From Betaproteobacteria bacterium (GTDB taxonomy: Bacteria; Pseudomonadota; Gammaproteobacteria; Burkholderiales; Usitatibacteraceae): 64,000 nt of DNA. Under the pieces are notes generated by a model that was not told the origin of the DNA, did no database searches, and saw nothing but the letters and a program-made list of their open reading frames with translations. The stretch is from positions 197,278-261,277 of the forward strand of contig JADJEZ010000007.1 of the NCBI GenBank assembly GCA_016708825.1, given 5' to 3'. This document shows, piece after piece, positions 25,031 through 34,083 of this stretch. Numbering within the stretch: the stretch's first letter is position 1; each line of letters opens with the position of its first letter. The position numbers and the translations under genes are program-made.

Positions 25031-25866
25031 CTAGTTCGCCGTCGTCGACCGATGGGCGCCGAAGAACCGCCGCGCCGACTTCACGAAAAGCACGACATGC
25101 CGCCACCCCTTCGACGCCGCGCCTCCGCCGTGGTGCACGATCGCCACGAGCGGGCAGTAGGCCACCGTCGTCACCTTGGATAGCCTGAGCGTGAGATCGA
25201 AGTCCTCGAAGTAGAGGAAGTAGCCGGGATCGAAGCCGTTCACCGCGTCGAGGGCGGATTTCCTGCAAAGAGAAAGCAGCCGCTCGCAAGCGTGACGGGC
25301 GATTGCTCCCGGCCCCAGTCCACGTGCCGCAGCTCGTAGGCGTCGAGCTGCTTGCGAAAGAGCCCGTGCAGGAAGCGCGGCACGAATCCCCGGATGAAGA
25401 GCACGCCCGGTGTCGGGAACGCCTTCACGAGGAATTGCAGCTCGCCGTCGGGCCCGCGCACCGCCGGCACGAGGGCGCCCGCGCCGGGATGCGCATCCAG
25501 GTAGCGAAGTGCCGCGTCGATCGCGGTGGGGGCCATCTCCACGTCCGGATTGAGGATCAGGTGGAAGTCGCCGGAAGCCTTTGCGATCGCGAGGTTGTGC
25601 CCGCGGCCGAAGCCCACGTTGCCGTGGCCCGTGATCACTTCGAGCGCCACGCCCTCGGCGCGGGAGAACGCGGCTTCGGCAAGCGTTCGCAGCATGGGCG
25701 CGAGGCCCTCGGGGCCGTTGTCCACCAGCAGAACGCGGGTGCTGCCCAGGGTGGCGTGCGTACGGGCCCGGGCGATCGCGTCGGCGGCGCTCGCGAGCGT
25801 GCGCGCGAGCAGGCGCTCGTCGGGCGCGTGGGTGACGATGGCGATCGTGAGGGAGGCAGCCGCCAT
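25031..25866 (-). CDS. Glycosyltransferase family 2 (rhamnosyltransferase-like), frameshifted
   Basis: The first frame covers the GT-A part: LTIAIVTHAPDERLLARTL, LLVDNGPEG, GHGNVGFGRGHNLAI, LILNPDVEM (metal-binding DXD-like) and LASGCFLF. The end is found in another frame from about 25245: VNGFDPGYFLYFEDFDLTL, HHGGGAASKGW. One indel near 25246-25255 joins them to about 277 residues. It would transfer a deoxysugar to a polysaccharide. The start may be 25875 instead of 25866. It may belong to the LPS genes rather than to the peptide cassette downstream. Confidence 0.85.
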
Positions 25867-25897
25867 GGCCCGCATTATGCGCGAGCCGCGGCGGGGA

Positions 25898-27673
25898 TCA
25901 GAAGGCCTGGCGGGTGATTACCTTGGTGCCCTGCACGCCGTCCACAACCCAGGTGAAGCTGCCGTTGTTCACGTCCGTGAAGTTGAACGTGAGCGTGCCC
26001 ACTTCGGTCCGGTTGACGGCGTTGGGATTGAAGGGCAGCTGGTTGTAGGCGGGGCCGCTGGTGCGGTAGAGCTTGCCGGTGAAAGTGCGGCTCGTGGTCC
26101 ACTGGCCGCCGGACATCACCAGCCACAGCGGCCCGGCATCCGCGGCGTACGTGTACCACACGGCGAAGATCTGCCCGCTCGGGTGCTGGGTAAGGTTGAT
26201 GCCCCAGCCGTTCTCCAGCGGGTTCCACCAGAGGTCCGTGGTGTCGTAGTCGGGCAGGTTGGTCGCCTCGAGCCACTGGCGCAGGATCGGGTAGGCCGCG
26301 TCGAAGCGCGAGTAGTAGTCGGGCGCGGTCTGCGCGGTGCAGCTCGCCTCGCCACCCCACAGGCCGCCGCGCAGCAGGTACTGGCTGTTGGCGAAGGTGA
26401 GGAGCCCACCACCGCTCGAGCCGGGCTCGGCCGTGCCCTGGGTGTAGGTGACGCGCACGTAGCCCGTGGGGGCGTCGTTCGGGCTCGGTAGCGAGAAGAG
26501 GCCGCCGGTGGTGCCGGTGGTGAATTTCTTCAGGTCTCCCCACGGGTGGTGCAGGACCGTCACGACGGTGTTGGTGGCGACCGGGTTCGCGTCCCACCCG
26601 CTCAGGAACGCGCCGGCCGGCGCCCAGTCGTTCAGCCGCACGAAGAGCACGTCCTCGGAAAGGCTGTGGTGCAGGTAGGTCGCGCCCCCGAAGCGCTGCA
26701 CGAAGGGCGGTGCCTGGAGGCTGCCGCAGGCCACCGCGTCGAAGAAGAAGAAGGTGTTCAGGGAGTTCGCCACCTGCTGCGCCTGCGTCGGGGTGTTGTA
26801 GGGTGCGGTGCTGCGGTCGAAGCAGTGGTTGGCCGAGAAGAGGTACGGGACCTGCGTGCCGGCGCTCGTGTCGTTCAGGAGCGTGCCGGTGCACAGGCCG
26901 GAGCCGCCCGTGGGCCGCGTGAAGAGCATCTGCACCACGGCACTCGCCGCATTCAGCAACGCCTGTGAGGGGTTCGCGACGCACTTCATGTCGAAGTTGC
27001 AGCTTCCGGCGTTGCCTATCTCGGTGACGGTCTTGCGGAAGCGCGACGTCGGGCCTGTGACGAGGTGCGAGATCGTCATGACTTCCACGGAAGGCTCGGG
27101 CTGCGTCGCGGGCGAGGCGAGCTCGATCACCTGGGCTTCGCCTTCGGTCACCGGGGTCCAGTAGAGGTCCGATTTCCCCAGGGGGCCGGCCTGGCGCACC
27201 GGGCCGATGGCTTTCGATTCGTCGTCGCTGCCGGATACGCGCAGCTCCCACGGCTCGCGCGTGGCGCCGATGCGCAGCCCCACGCGCAGGGCCGCGGCCC
27301 CCGGCGACTGCACGCGCAGCTTGGCGATGCGCCATTGCCCCACGCGACTCCAGGTGAGGGCCTCGCCGCGGCCTTCCTCCGCGTGTTCCGCGACTTCCCG
27401 GCCGAAACCGATGGTGACGCGCTTCGCCGCCGAATCCGCCGCTTCGAGGGCGCTGAACTCCCGGGGCGCGGGCGCGGTGAGGCGCAGGCGATGCGCGGGC
27501 ATCTCTTCCTCGGTGGTGAGGAGGTAGGAAGGCGAGGAAGACTTGGAAACGCCCACGACGGCCTCGCCCCCCACCACGGGCAGGCCCTGGGCCCACGCGG
27601 GTGCGACGGCCGCCAGCGCGACGGCGACGAGGAGGCGGGAGAACGGCCGCAGGCCGGTGGTGAAGCGAGTCAT
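25898..27673 (-). CDS. Secreted trypsin-like serine protease (lysyl endopeptidase type) with C-terminal WWNP domain
   Basis: 591 residues. Signal peptide to about residue 29 (LLVAVALAAVAPAWA-QG). A propeptide-like beta domain follows to about residue 215. The protease domain has CTGTLLND, catalytic His in LFSANHCF, Asp in SEDVLFVRL, and Ser in EPGSSGGGLL, with paired Cys residues as in Achromobacter lysyl endopeptidase. The last 115 residues carry DLWWNPLENGWGINLTQH and WYTYAADAGPLWLVMSGG, a repeat unit common on secreted betaproteobacterial proteins. Stands alone between two glycosyltransferase genes. An extracellular digestive enzyme is likely. Confidence 0.9.
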   Translation of the reverse strand: MTRFTTGLRPFSRLLVAVALAAVAPAWAQGLPVVGGEAVVGVSKSSSPSYLLTTEEEMPAHRLRLTAPAPREFSALEAADSAAKRVTIGFGREVAEHAEEGRGEALTWSRVGQWRIAKLRVQSPGAAALRVGLRIGATREPWELRVSGSDDESKAIGPVRQAGPLGKSDLYWTPVTEGEAQVIELASPATQPEPSVEVMTISHLVTGPTSRFRKTVTEIGNAGSCNFDMKCVANPSQALLNAASAVVQMLFTRPTGGSGLCTGTLLNDTSAGTQVPYLFSANHCFDRSTAPYNTPTQAQQVANSLNTFFFFDAVACGSLQAPPFVQRFGGATYLHHSLSEDVLFVRLNDWAPAGAFLSGWDANPVATNTVVTVLHHPWGDLKKFTTGTTGGLFSLPSPNDAPTGYVRVTYTQGTAEPGSSGGGLLTFANSQYLLRGGLWGGEASCTAQTAPDYYSRFDAAYPILRQWLEATNLPDYDTTDLWWNPLENGWGINLTQHPSGQIFAVWYTYAADAGPLWLVMSGGQWTTSRTFTGKLYRTSGPAYNQLPFNPNAVNRTEVGTLTFNFTDVNNGSFTWVVDGVQGTKVITRQAF

Positions 27674-27796
27674 GGCGATCCCGGGTGAGGCGAAGAGTGG
27701 AAATTCTAGCAGCGCGACCCTGTCGGCCCAATGCGCCGCCCCGGAGGGTCGGACCGCCCGCGCGGGCTGCGGTTCCCGTGCTTTCCGGTTCGGGGG

Positions 27797-28909
27797 CTAG
27801 CCCGGGCGCAGGGCGAGGAATGCGTCCGCGGCCGCGAGCACCTCGGCGAGGCCGATCGCCTGCATGCAGCGCGGCGCCGGGCACTCGTCGGTTCCCCGCG
27901 AACAGCGGCGCACCCAGGAGACATTGCGCCGGAAGAGCTTCGCCTGGTCTCGGCACGCGAACTCCGGCTCGCCCAGCGCCTTCCACGGTGCGTCACGCCA
28001 GAACGGGCCGCCGCACAGCACCGCGGAGCCGGGGCCGAAAAGGGTGATCGTGGGGGCGAAAGTGGCGCGGCCCAGGTGCGCCACGCCCGTATCCGGGGAT
28101 ACGACGAGCGCCGCGCCGGCGAGCAGGTGCCAGAGTTGCGCGAGATCCAGGCGCCCCGCGGTCGACGCGTGGCGGTGCGCGGGGTCGCAGGCCTCCACGA
28201 GCGCCTCCTCGCCGGGCCCGGCGCTCCAGACCACCACGAGGCCGCGCTCGGCGAGTGCGGCGGCGAGCGCCGTCCAGCGCTCCGCCGGCCAGAGCTTGAG
28301 CGCGGTGCTCGCACCCACGTGCAGCACGGCATAGGGCACGCGGGGGCGGTCCGCGACGGCGGCGGGAGGGGCGGGCCAGTCGGCGCGCCCATAGGGAGGC
28401 GGGTCGGCGCCTTCGACCAGGTCGCACACCAGCTCGCCCCAGGACGCGGGCGTGGCGCGAATGCCTTGCGCGTCGTCGACGAACCAGTTCTTGGTGGCAG
28501 GGATGTCGCCCGCGTGCGCGACCACGTGGCGTGCGCCCATGGCGGCGGCGAGCCAGGCGTGCCGGTTGTCGCCGGGGACGATCGCCAAGTCGAAGGGCGC
28601 CTCGCGCAAGAGCGGCGGCACGGTCGAAGTGTGGCGCGGCGAGAACGCCAGCGCGCGCACGCCCCAGGGGCGGGAGGCGTAGAGCGGCAGGATCGCGGGC
28701 GGAACGGTCATCGCGATGTCCGCGTCCGGGTGGTTCCCGCGCAGCTTGGCGAGCAGCGGCGAGAGCATGATCGTGTCGCCCAGGAGCAGGTGGTGCGCCA
28801 CGAGGATGCGCTGCGGATCCGCGGGTGCGCTCGCAAGCCCCGGCGCACGCAGGCGGCGCGCGAGGGCCCGGGACACCACCGCCAGGCGCGTAGCGAACCG
28901 CTCACCCAC
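27797..28909 (-). CDS. Glycosyltransferase family 9 (heptosyltransferase-like)
   Basis: 370 residues. GT9 features: ILVAHHLLLGDTIMLSPLLA near the N-terminus, YAVLHVGASTALKLWPAERW, SPDTGVAHLGRATFAPTITLFGPG. Near the C-terminus a Cys-rich stretch (RRCSRGTDECPAPRC) resembles that of WaaF/RfaF-type enzymes. It would add a heptose to LPS core in the cytoplasm. GTG start overlapping the upstream GT4 stop by 8 bases; part of a five-gene LPS operon (27797-34007). Confidence 0.88.
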   Translation of the reverse strand: MGERFATRLAVVSRALARRLRAPGLASAPADPQRILVAHHLLLGDTIMLSPLLAKLRGNHPDADIAMTVPPAILPLYASRPWGVRALAFSPRHTSTVPPLLREAPFDLAIVPGDNRHAWLAAAMGARHVVAHAGDIPATKNWFVDDAQGIRATPASWGELVCDLVEGADPPPYGRADWPAPPAAVADRPRVPYAVLHVGASTALKLWPAERWTALAAALAERGLVVVWSAGPGEEALVEACDPAHRHASTAGRLDLAQLWHLLAGAALVVSPDTGVAHLGRATFAPTITLFGPGSAVLCGGPFWRDAPWKALGEPEFACRDQAKLFRRNVSWVRRCSRGTDECPAPRCMQAIGLAEVLAAADAFLALRPG

Positions 28910-30014
28910 GCGAGGCCCTCGCCACCGCGGTGAAGACGTCGAGCATGCGCTCGACCATGCGGTCCTCCCCGAAGCGCTGCAGCGCGGCGCCGCGGGCGGC
29001 CGTGGCGAGGCGCGCGCGCAGGCTCGCGTCCACGAGCAGTTCCTCGATCGCGATACGAAGGGCCGCGCTGTCCTGGGGCTGGACGAGCCTGCCGGTCTCG
29101 CCGTCCTGCACGATCTCGCCGATGCTGCCCACGGGCGTGGTGATCACGGGCAGGGCGCAGGCCATGGCTTGCATGAGCGCCTGGGGCACGCCCTCGTTCG
29201 CGTAGGAGGGCAGGCAGAAGAGGTCGAAGGCGCGCAGCCACGGCGCCACGTCGGCGAGGTTCCCCGTGAAGCGCACGCGCGCCTCGATGCCGAGGGTTTT
29301 CGCGAGCGCCTCGAGCGCCTCGCGCTGCGGCCCGTCGCCCACCACCACGAGGCGCGCGGACTGGTCGGCGAGCCCCGCGAAGGCCTCGAAAAGATAACGG
29401 TGGCCTTTCCAGCTGCGCATCGTGGCCACGATGCCGATCACGATGCCCGCGGGGTCCAGGCCGAGGGCGGCGCGCGCCTCACCCGCGTTGCCGGGACGGA
29501 AGCGCTCGAGGTCGATGCCCGTGGGGATGGAGATCACCTGCGCCGGGGCGACACTCGCCTCCTCGATCACCTGCAGGCGCAGCCGCTCGCCGGTGGTCAC
29601 GATGCGGCTCGTGGCGTGGCCATAAAGCCAGCGCGTGGCGAAGTTGCGCGGCACGGGCGCGGAAATGTGGCGCGTGCGCACGATCGGAGGCGGCCGGCGC
29701 TGGAAGGCCGCGGCTACGGCCGCGAGCCAGCTGTCGGTGGAGCTGTGGGTGTTGACCACGTCGAAGGGCCTGCCGCGCACGAGGCGCGTCATGGCGAGGA
29801 GCCCCGCGACCGACTTGCGCGCGATCGGGATCGCGACGGCCTCCACGCCGAAATCCGGTGCCGCCTGGAAGATGCGCGATTCGGCGGGCGCGGCGAGCGT
29901 CACGGCATGGCCGCGTCGTGCGACGCCCCGCGCCTCGGTGAGCACGCGGATCTCCTGCCCGCCCCAGCCGAGGGAGGACTCCGTGTGCAGGATGCGAAGC
30001 GCCTCGCCCGCCAC
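28902..30014 (-). CDS. Glycosyltransferase family 4 (GT-B fold)
   Basis: 370 residues. N-terminal LHTESSLGWGGQEIRVLTEA and NTHSSTDSW, C-terminal donor-binding domain with PTGIDLERFRPG, ATMRSWKGHRYLFEAF, LVVVGDGPQREALEAL and the E-x7-E-like motif YANEGVPQALMQAMACALPV. These are marks of GT4 enzymes of LPS core or O-antigen synthesis. The GTG start is 4 bases after the msbA stop, so co-transcribed. Sugar unknown. Confidence 0.88.
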   Translation of the reverse strand: MAGEALRILHTESSLGWGGQEIRVLTEARGVARRGHAVTLAAPAESRIFQAAPDFGVEAVAIPIARKSVAGLLAMTRLVRGRPFDVVNTHSSTDSWLAAVAAAFQRRPPPIVRTRHISAPVPRNFATRWLYGHATSRIVTTGERLRLQVIEEASVAPAQVISIPTGIDLERFRPGNAGEARAALGLDPAGIVIGIVATMRSWKGHRYLFEAFAGLADQSARLVVVGDGPQREALEALAKTLGIEARVRFTGNLADVAPWLRAFDLFCLPSYANEGVPQALMQAMACALPVITTPVGSIGEIVQDGETGRLVQPQDSAALRIAIEELLVDASLRARLATAARGAALQRFGEDRMVERMLDVFTAVARASRG

Positions 30015-30017
30015 GGG

Positions 30018-31766
30018 CTAGGCGCCCGCGAACTGCAGGCGGTGGAGTCCCGCGTAGACGCCGCCCGCGGCGATAAGCCGCGCGTGCGGGCCTTCCTCGA
30101 CGATCCGCCCGTGGGCCAGCACCACGATGCGGTCGGCGTTCTCGACCGTGGAGAGGCGGTGCGCGATCACGATCGTGGTGCGCCCGCGCATGAGCGTCTC
30201 GAGCGCCGCCTGCACCGCGCGCTCGCTCTCGGTGTCGAGCGCGGAGGTGGCCTCGTCGAGCAGCAGGATCGGCGCGTCCTTCAGGATGGCGCGCGCGATC
30301 GCGATGCGCTGGCGCTGCCCGCCGGAGAGCTTGGCGCCGTTCTCCCCGATCTCGGTGGCGAGCCCCTGGGGCAGCTCGCGGATGAAGTCAATCGCGTGCG
30401 CGGCCTCGGCGGCGCGCACGATGGCGGCCTCGTCGGCGCGCTCGGCCTGCCCGTAGGCGATGTTCGCGGCGACCGTGTCGTTGAAGAGCACCACGTTCTG
30501 CGAGACGAGCGCGATCTGGCGCCGGAGGCTCTCGAGCGTGAGGTCCTCGATCGGGTGTCCGTCGAGCGTGATGCGCCCGGCGCCGGGGCGATAGAAGCGC
30601 GGCAGCAGGTGGATGAGGCTCGACTTGCCGCTGCCCGAGGCTCCCACGAGTGCGACCGTCTCGCCCGGCGCGATGTCGAGCGTGATCGCGTCGAGCGCGG
30701 GCTGCGTGGCGGTGCGGTAGGTGAGCGAGACCGCCTCGAAGCGCACGGCCCCGCGGCTGCGTTCGAGAGCCACGGTGCCGCGGTCCTCTTCCGGCTCCTC
30801 GTCGATCAGGCCGAAGACGCTCTCGCACGCGGCGAGCCCGCGCTGCAGGTGCTCGTTCACGCTCGTGAGGCGTTTCAGGGGCTGCAGCAGCATCCCGGTG
30901 GCGGCGATGAACTCCACGAACCGCCCCACGTCCGTCTGCCCCGCGAAGGCCTGCTCGGCGGCGAAATAGATGATGGCCGCGACCGCGCAGGCGACCAGCA
31001 GCTGCGTCACCGGCACCGTGGCCGCCGCGGCCGCGGCCTGCTTCATGTTGAAGCGCCGGATCAACTGCGCGGCCTTCGCGAAGCGCCCGCTCTCGTAGGC
31101 CTGGCCGCCGAAGACGCGCACCACGCGCTGGTTGGTGATCGCCTCGTCGAGCACTTCGGCCACGCCGCCCACGGCCTTCTGGCTCGCGCGGCTCGTGTCC
31201 CGCAGGCGCTTGCTGAAGTAGCGCACGGCGAGCGCCAGCGGCGGGATCACGACGAAGGTGATGAGCGTGAGGCGCCAGTTGGACCAGAGCAGTATCGCGA
31301 GGAGTGCCGCGATGGTGACGGTGTCGCGCACGAGCGTCGCCAGCACGCTCGTGGAGGCCGAGGCGATCTGCGTCACGTCGTGGGTGAAGCGCGAGACCAG
31401 GCGCGCGGTGGGGATCTCGTCGAAGGCAGCGGGCGGAAGGCTCAGCACGTTGGCGAACATCGCCCCGCGCAGGTCGAGGATCACCTTGTTGTTCACCCAC
31501 TGTATGAGGTAGCCGGAGGCGAAGCTCGCGAGCCCGCTCACCAGGAAGACGGCTACCACGCCCAGCGGAATCAGGATCGCCAGGTCGCGGTTGCGGTTCA
31601 CGAAGAGCTCGTTCACCAGCGGCCCGGTGAGCTTCACGAGCGCGGCGTCGGCGAGCCCGCCCACGACCATCGCGGCGATGGCCCCGAAGAGCGCGGCCCG
31701 GTAGGGCCACACGTGCTGGAGCAGGCGCTTGTAGAGCGCGCGGCCGTCGGGCTGCGGGGCGGTCAT
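30018..31766 (-). CDS. msbA: Lipid A export ATP-binding/permease protein MsbA
   Basis: 582 residues, the normal MsbA size. Six transmembrane helices, then an ATPase with Walker A GASGSGKSS, Q-loop, signature KLSGGQRQRIAIARAI, Walker B ILLLDEATSALD and IVIAHRLSTVENADRI. It flips lipid A-core to the outer leaflet of the inner membrane. ATG 31766 (MTAPQPDGRALYKRLLQHV) is preferred over the longer frame. Surrounded by LPS core glycosyltransferases, which fits. Confidence 0.92.
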   Translation of the reverse strand: MTAPQPDGRALYKRLLQHVWPYRAALFGAIAAMVVGGLADAALVKLTGPLVNELFVNRNRDLAILIPLGVVAVFLVSGLASFASGYLIQWVNNKVILDLRGAMFANVLSLPPAAFDEIPTARLVSRFTHDVTQIASASTSVLATLVRDTVTIAALLAILLWSNWRLTLITFVVIPPLALAVRYFSKRLRDTSRASQKAVGGVAEVLDEAITNQRVVRVFGGQAYESGRFAKAAQLIRRFNMKQAAAAAATVPVTQLLVACAVAAIIYFAAEQAFAGQTDVGRFVEFIAATGMLLQPLKRLTSVNEHLQRGLAACESVFGLIDEEPEEDRGTVALERSRGAVRFEAVSLTYRTATQPALDAITLDIAPGETVALVGASGSGKSSLIHLLPRFYRPGAGRITLDGHPIEDLTLESLRRQIALVSQNVVLFNDTVAANIAYGQAERADEAAIVRAAEAAHAIDFIRELPQGLATEIGENGAKLSGGQRQRIAIARAILKDAPILLLDEATSALDTESERAVQAALETLMRGRTTIVIAHRLSTVENADRIVVLAHGRIVEEGPHARLIAAGGVYAGLHRLQFAGA

Positions 31767-31773
31767 CGCGGCA

Positions 31774-32937
31774 TTATCCCAGTTTGCCCGCGAGCAGCCG
31801 CTCGTAGAGCGCGAGGTACTCGCCCGCCATGGCATCCGGGGTGAAGGCGGCCACCGCTTCGCGCGCAGCCTCGCCCAGCCGCCGGGAAGCCGCGGGGTCG
31901 AGCCGGTCCAGGCACTGCGCGATGCCGGAAACGTCGAGCGCGTCGCGCACGAACCCCGACTCGCCTTCGCGCACGATCTCCGCTGCGCCGCACTTGGTGC
32001 TCGTGACCACCGGCAGCCCCGCGGCCATCGCCTCGAGCGCGGCGTTGGGAAACGGGTCGTAGAGCGTCGGCAGCACGAACGCGTCGGAGGCGGCGAGGTA
32101 AGGGCGCACGTCGGAGACGCCGCCCACGAAGCGCACGCGATCGGCGATGCCGAGCCGTGCCGCGAGCGTGCGGTAGCGCCCCGCGCGCTTGTCCCTGCCG
32201 ACCACCAGCGCCCACGCGGGCTCGCTGCGCCGCGCGAGGGCGCGCAGGAACGGGCCCACGCCCTTGCGCTCGAAGCCCGAGCCCACGCACGCGAACACGG
32301 TCGCGGCCCTCGGGATGGAGACCTGCTGGCGCACCGCCGCGCCGAGCTCGTCCCTGAGCCCGGGGTGGAAGCGCGCGCCGTCGACGGCGTTGCGGATGAG
32401 GACCAGCTTCTCCGCGGGCGTGGCGAAGCGCTCCGCGATCTCCGCGCGCACCATCTCCGAGTTGCAGATCACCGCCTTCAGGCGCGGGGAGGTGAATAGC
32501 GCCTGCTCCGCGCGCAGGAGGTAGCGGTGGTGGGGCGAGAGTGCCGTGACCAGTTGCGCGAACGGCGCCTGGACGCGCGCGCGTTCGGCGAGCCAGGCCG
32601 CGTGCACGCCGTCGCCTGCGCGGTAGACGTCGCAACAGGCGATGCGCTCGTGGGACTGCACGAGGTCGAAATGCCGTCGCGGCAGTTCAGCGCACACGGC
32701 GCGCGCGAAGCCGCGGTCGCGCCAGAGGCTGCCCACGAAGAACGGGTCGAGCACGATGGCGGTGCCGTCGCCTTCGGGCCAGCGGCGCGTGACGAGAGTG
32801 AGCGAGGCGCCCCGCGCGGAAAGCGCGGCGACGGCGGACTGCACGAACCGCTCGGCGCCCCCGAAGGCGTCGAAGCGGCTGCGCACCAGGGCCACCCGGG
32901 GGCCGCCGCCTGCATGCCCCCGGACGGTCGGGCTCAC
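31774..32937 (-). CDS. Glycosyltransferase family 4 (WaaG-like)
   Basis: 387 residues. VALVRSRFDAFGGAERFVQSA near the start, SHERIACCDVYRAGDGVHAAW, ICNSEMVRAEIAERF, LIRNAVDGARFHP, CVGSGFERKGVGPFLRAL and YDPFPNAALEAMAAGLPVVT. The FDxxGGAERF, DVYRAGDGxH and GFxRKG segments are typical of WaaG, the LPS core glucosyltransferase I. GTG 32937 overlaps the GT9 stop by 4 bases. Substrate sugar inferred only. Confidence 0.87.
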   Translation of the reverse strand: MSPTVRGHAGGGPRVALVRSRFDAFGGAERFVQSAVAALSARGASLTLVTRRWPEGDGTAIVLDPFFVGSLWRDRGFARAVCAELPRRHFDLVQSHERIACCDVYRAGDGVHAAWLAERARVQAPFAQLVTALSPHHRYLLRAEQALFTSPRLKAVICNSEMVRAEIAERFATPAEKLVLIRNAVDGARFHPGLRDELGAAVRQQVSIPRAATVFACVGSGFERKGVGPFLRALARRSEPAWALVVGRDKRAGRYRTLAARLGIADRVRFVGGVSDVRPYLAASDAFVLPTLYDPFPNAALEAMAAGLPVVTSTKCGAAEIVREGESGFVRDALDVSGIAQCLDRLDPAASRRLGEAAREAVAAFTPDAMAGEYLALYERLLAGKLG

Positions 32938-34007
32938 GGCTGCGCGAGCAGTTCGTTGATCGCCGCGTGGACGCCGTCGACCCCGAGCTTCGTGAGGCAT
33001 TCGCTCACCTTGCTGCCGCCGCAGCCGTCGTTGCCGCAGGGGCGGCAGGCGAAGGCGCTCGCGACGACGCGGTGCGGCACCATCCACGGGCCCCATTCGT
33101 GCTCGCCGCTCGGGCCGAAGAGGGCGACCACGGGCGTGCCCATGGCCGCGGCGATGTGCATGGGCGCGGAGTCGACGCCGAAGAAGAGCCGCGCGCGCGC
33201 GGCGAGGGCTCCGAGTTCGCGAAGCGAGAGCTGGCCCGAGAGATCGACGAGATCCACGCCGGCGCGCTCGCGGATGCGCTTGACGATCGCCTGCTCGCGG
33301 GCGTTGGGCGCGCCGGTGATCACCAGGCGGTGCCCGTCGTTGGCGAGGCGGCGCAGCAGTTCCGCGTTGCGTTCGTCGGTCCAGGCCTTGAAGAGCCAGC
33401 GCGAGGTCGGGTGGACGTGCAGGAAGCCGCCGGGCGCGATGCCGTGCTGCGCGAGCAGCGCATCCACCTTGGCCACGGCAGCGTCGCCGGGCACGAGCAC
33501 GAGGCGCTTCGTCGTCCCCGGGTACATCCCCAGGCGGCGCAGGGCGTCGAGATTCGACTCCACCGTGTGGCGCGGCGTCCCGCGCGTGAGGGCGTAGCGG
33601 TGCGAGAAGCTCGCCTTCCAGAGCCAGCCCGGGCGCGCCGGCGCCACCGACCAGCGCGGCCGCAGCAGCTGCGCGAGCCACGCGCCTCTCCAGTGGTCCG
33701 TGAGGTGCACGATCAGCTGGTAGCGGCGCTCGCGAAGCTGGGCGAGGAGTGCCGCCTCGCGCCTTGCCTGCAGGAGCAGTCCCTGGCGCTTCCATTCCCG
33801 GTCGATCAGGTGGATGCCCGAGACCGCGGGATGGCCCGCCAGCATGTCGCGCGTGTCGGCGTAGACGAGCGCGTCGATCTCCGCCTGCGGCGCCCGCGCG
33901 GCCAGCACCCGGAAGACCGGCGAGGTGAGGAGCACGTCGCCGTGGTGGCGCAGCTTCACCACCAGCACGCGCCGCAGCGAGTCGACGCCTATCGGGTCGG
34001 GGACCAT
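32934..34007 (-). CDS. Lipopolysaccharide heptosyltransferase III-like (GT9, WaaQ type)
   Basis: 357 residues. VLVVKLRHHGDVLLTSPVF, VHLTDHWRGAWLAQLL, FLHVHPTSRWLFKAW, VDLSGQLSLRELGAL and FFGVDSAPMHIAAAMGTPVV match WaaQ. A Cys cluster (CRPCGNDGCGGSKVSEC) near the C-terminus is typical. It adds a branching heptose to the inner core. First gene of the LPS operon on this strand; followed upstream by a palindromic repeat. Confidence 0.88.
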   Translation of the reverse strand: MVPDPIGVDSLRRVLVVKLRHHGDVLLTSPVFRVLAARAPQAEIDALVYADTRDMLAGHPAVSGIHLIDREWKRQGLLLQARREAALLAQLRERRYQLIVHLTDHWRGAWLAQLLRPRWSVAPARPGWLWKASFSHRYALTRGTPRHTVESNLDALRRLGMYPGTTKRLVLVPGDAAVAKVDALLAQHGIAPGGFLHVHPTSRWLFKAWTDERNAELLRRLANDGHRLVITGAPNAREQAIVKRIRERAGVDLVDLSGQLSLRELGALAARARLFFGVDSAPMHIAAAMGTPVVALFGPSGEHEWGPWMVPHRVVASAFACRPCGNDGCGGSKVSECLTKLGVDGVHAAINELLAQP

Positions 34008-34037
34008 GGCCGCCAGAGTAGCAAACGGCCATCGAAA

Positions 34038-34081
34038 AAGGGGGAGCGTCCCCTATTTCGGAAATGGGGACGCTCCCCCTT
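34038..34081. repeat. GGGGACGCTCCCC palindromic repeat, copy 2
   Basis: AAGGGGGAGCGTCCCC (34038-34053) and GGGGACGCTCCCCCTT (34066-34081), perfect 16-base arms whose loop itself pairs (ATTTC with GAAAT). Same core as 14515-14560. It ends at the btuB stop codon and may also stop that transcript. Confidence 0.75.
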
Positions 34082-34083
34082 TA

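Noticed and set aside
28716..31844. 1,042-residue plus-strand frame
   Set aside because: Spans three minus-strand genes (GT9, GT4, MsbA) and has shadow composition; no domains.
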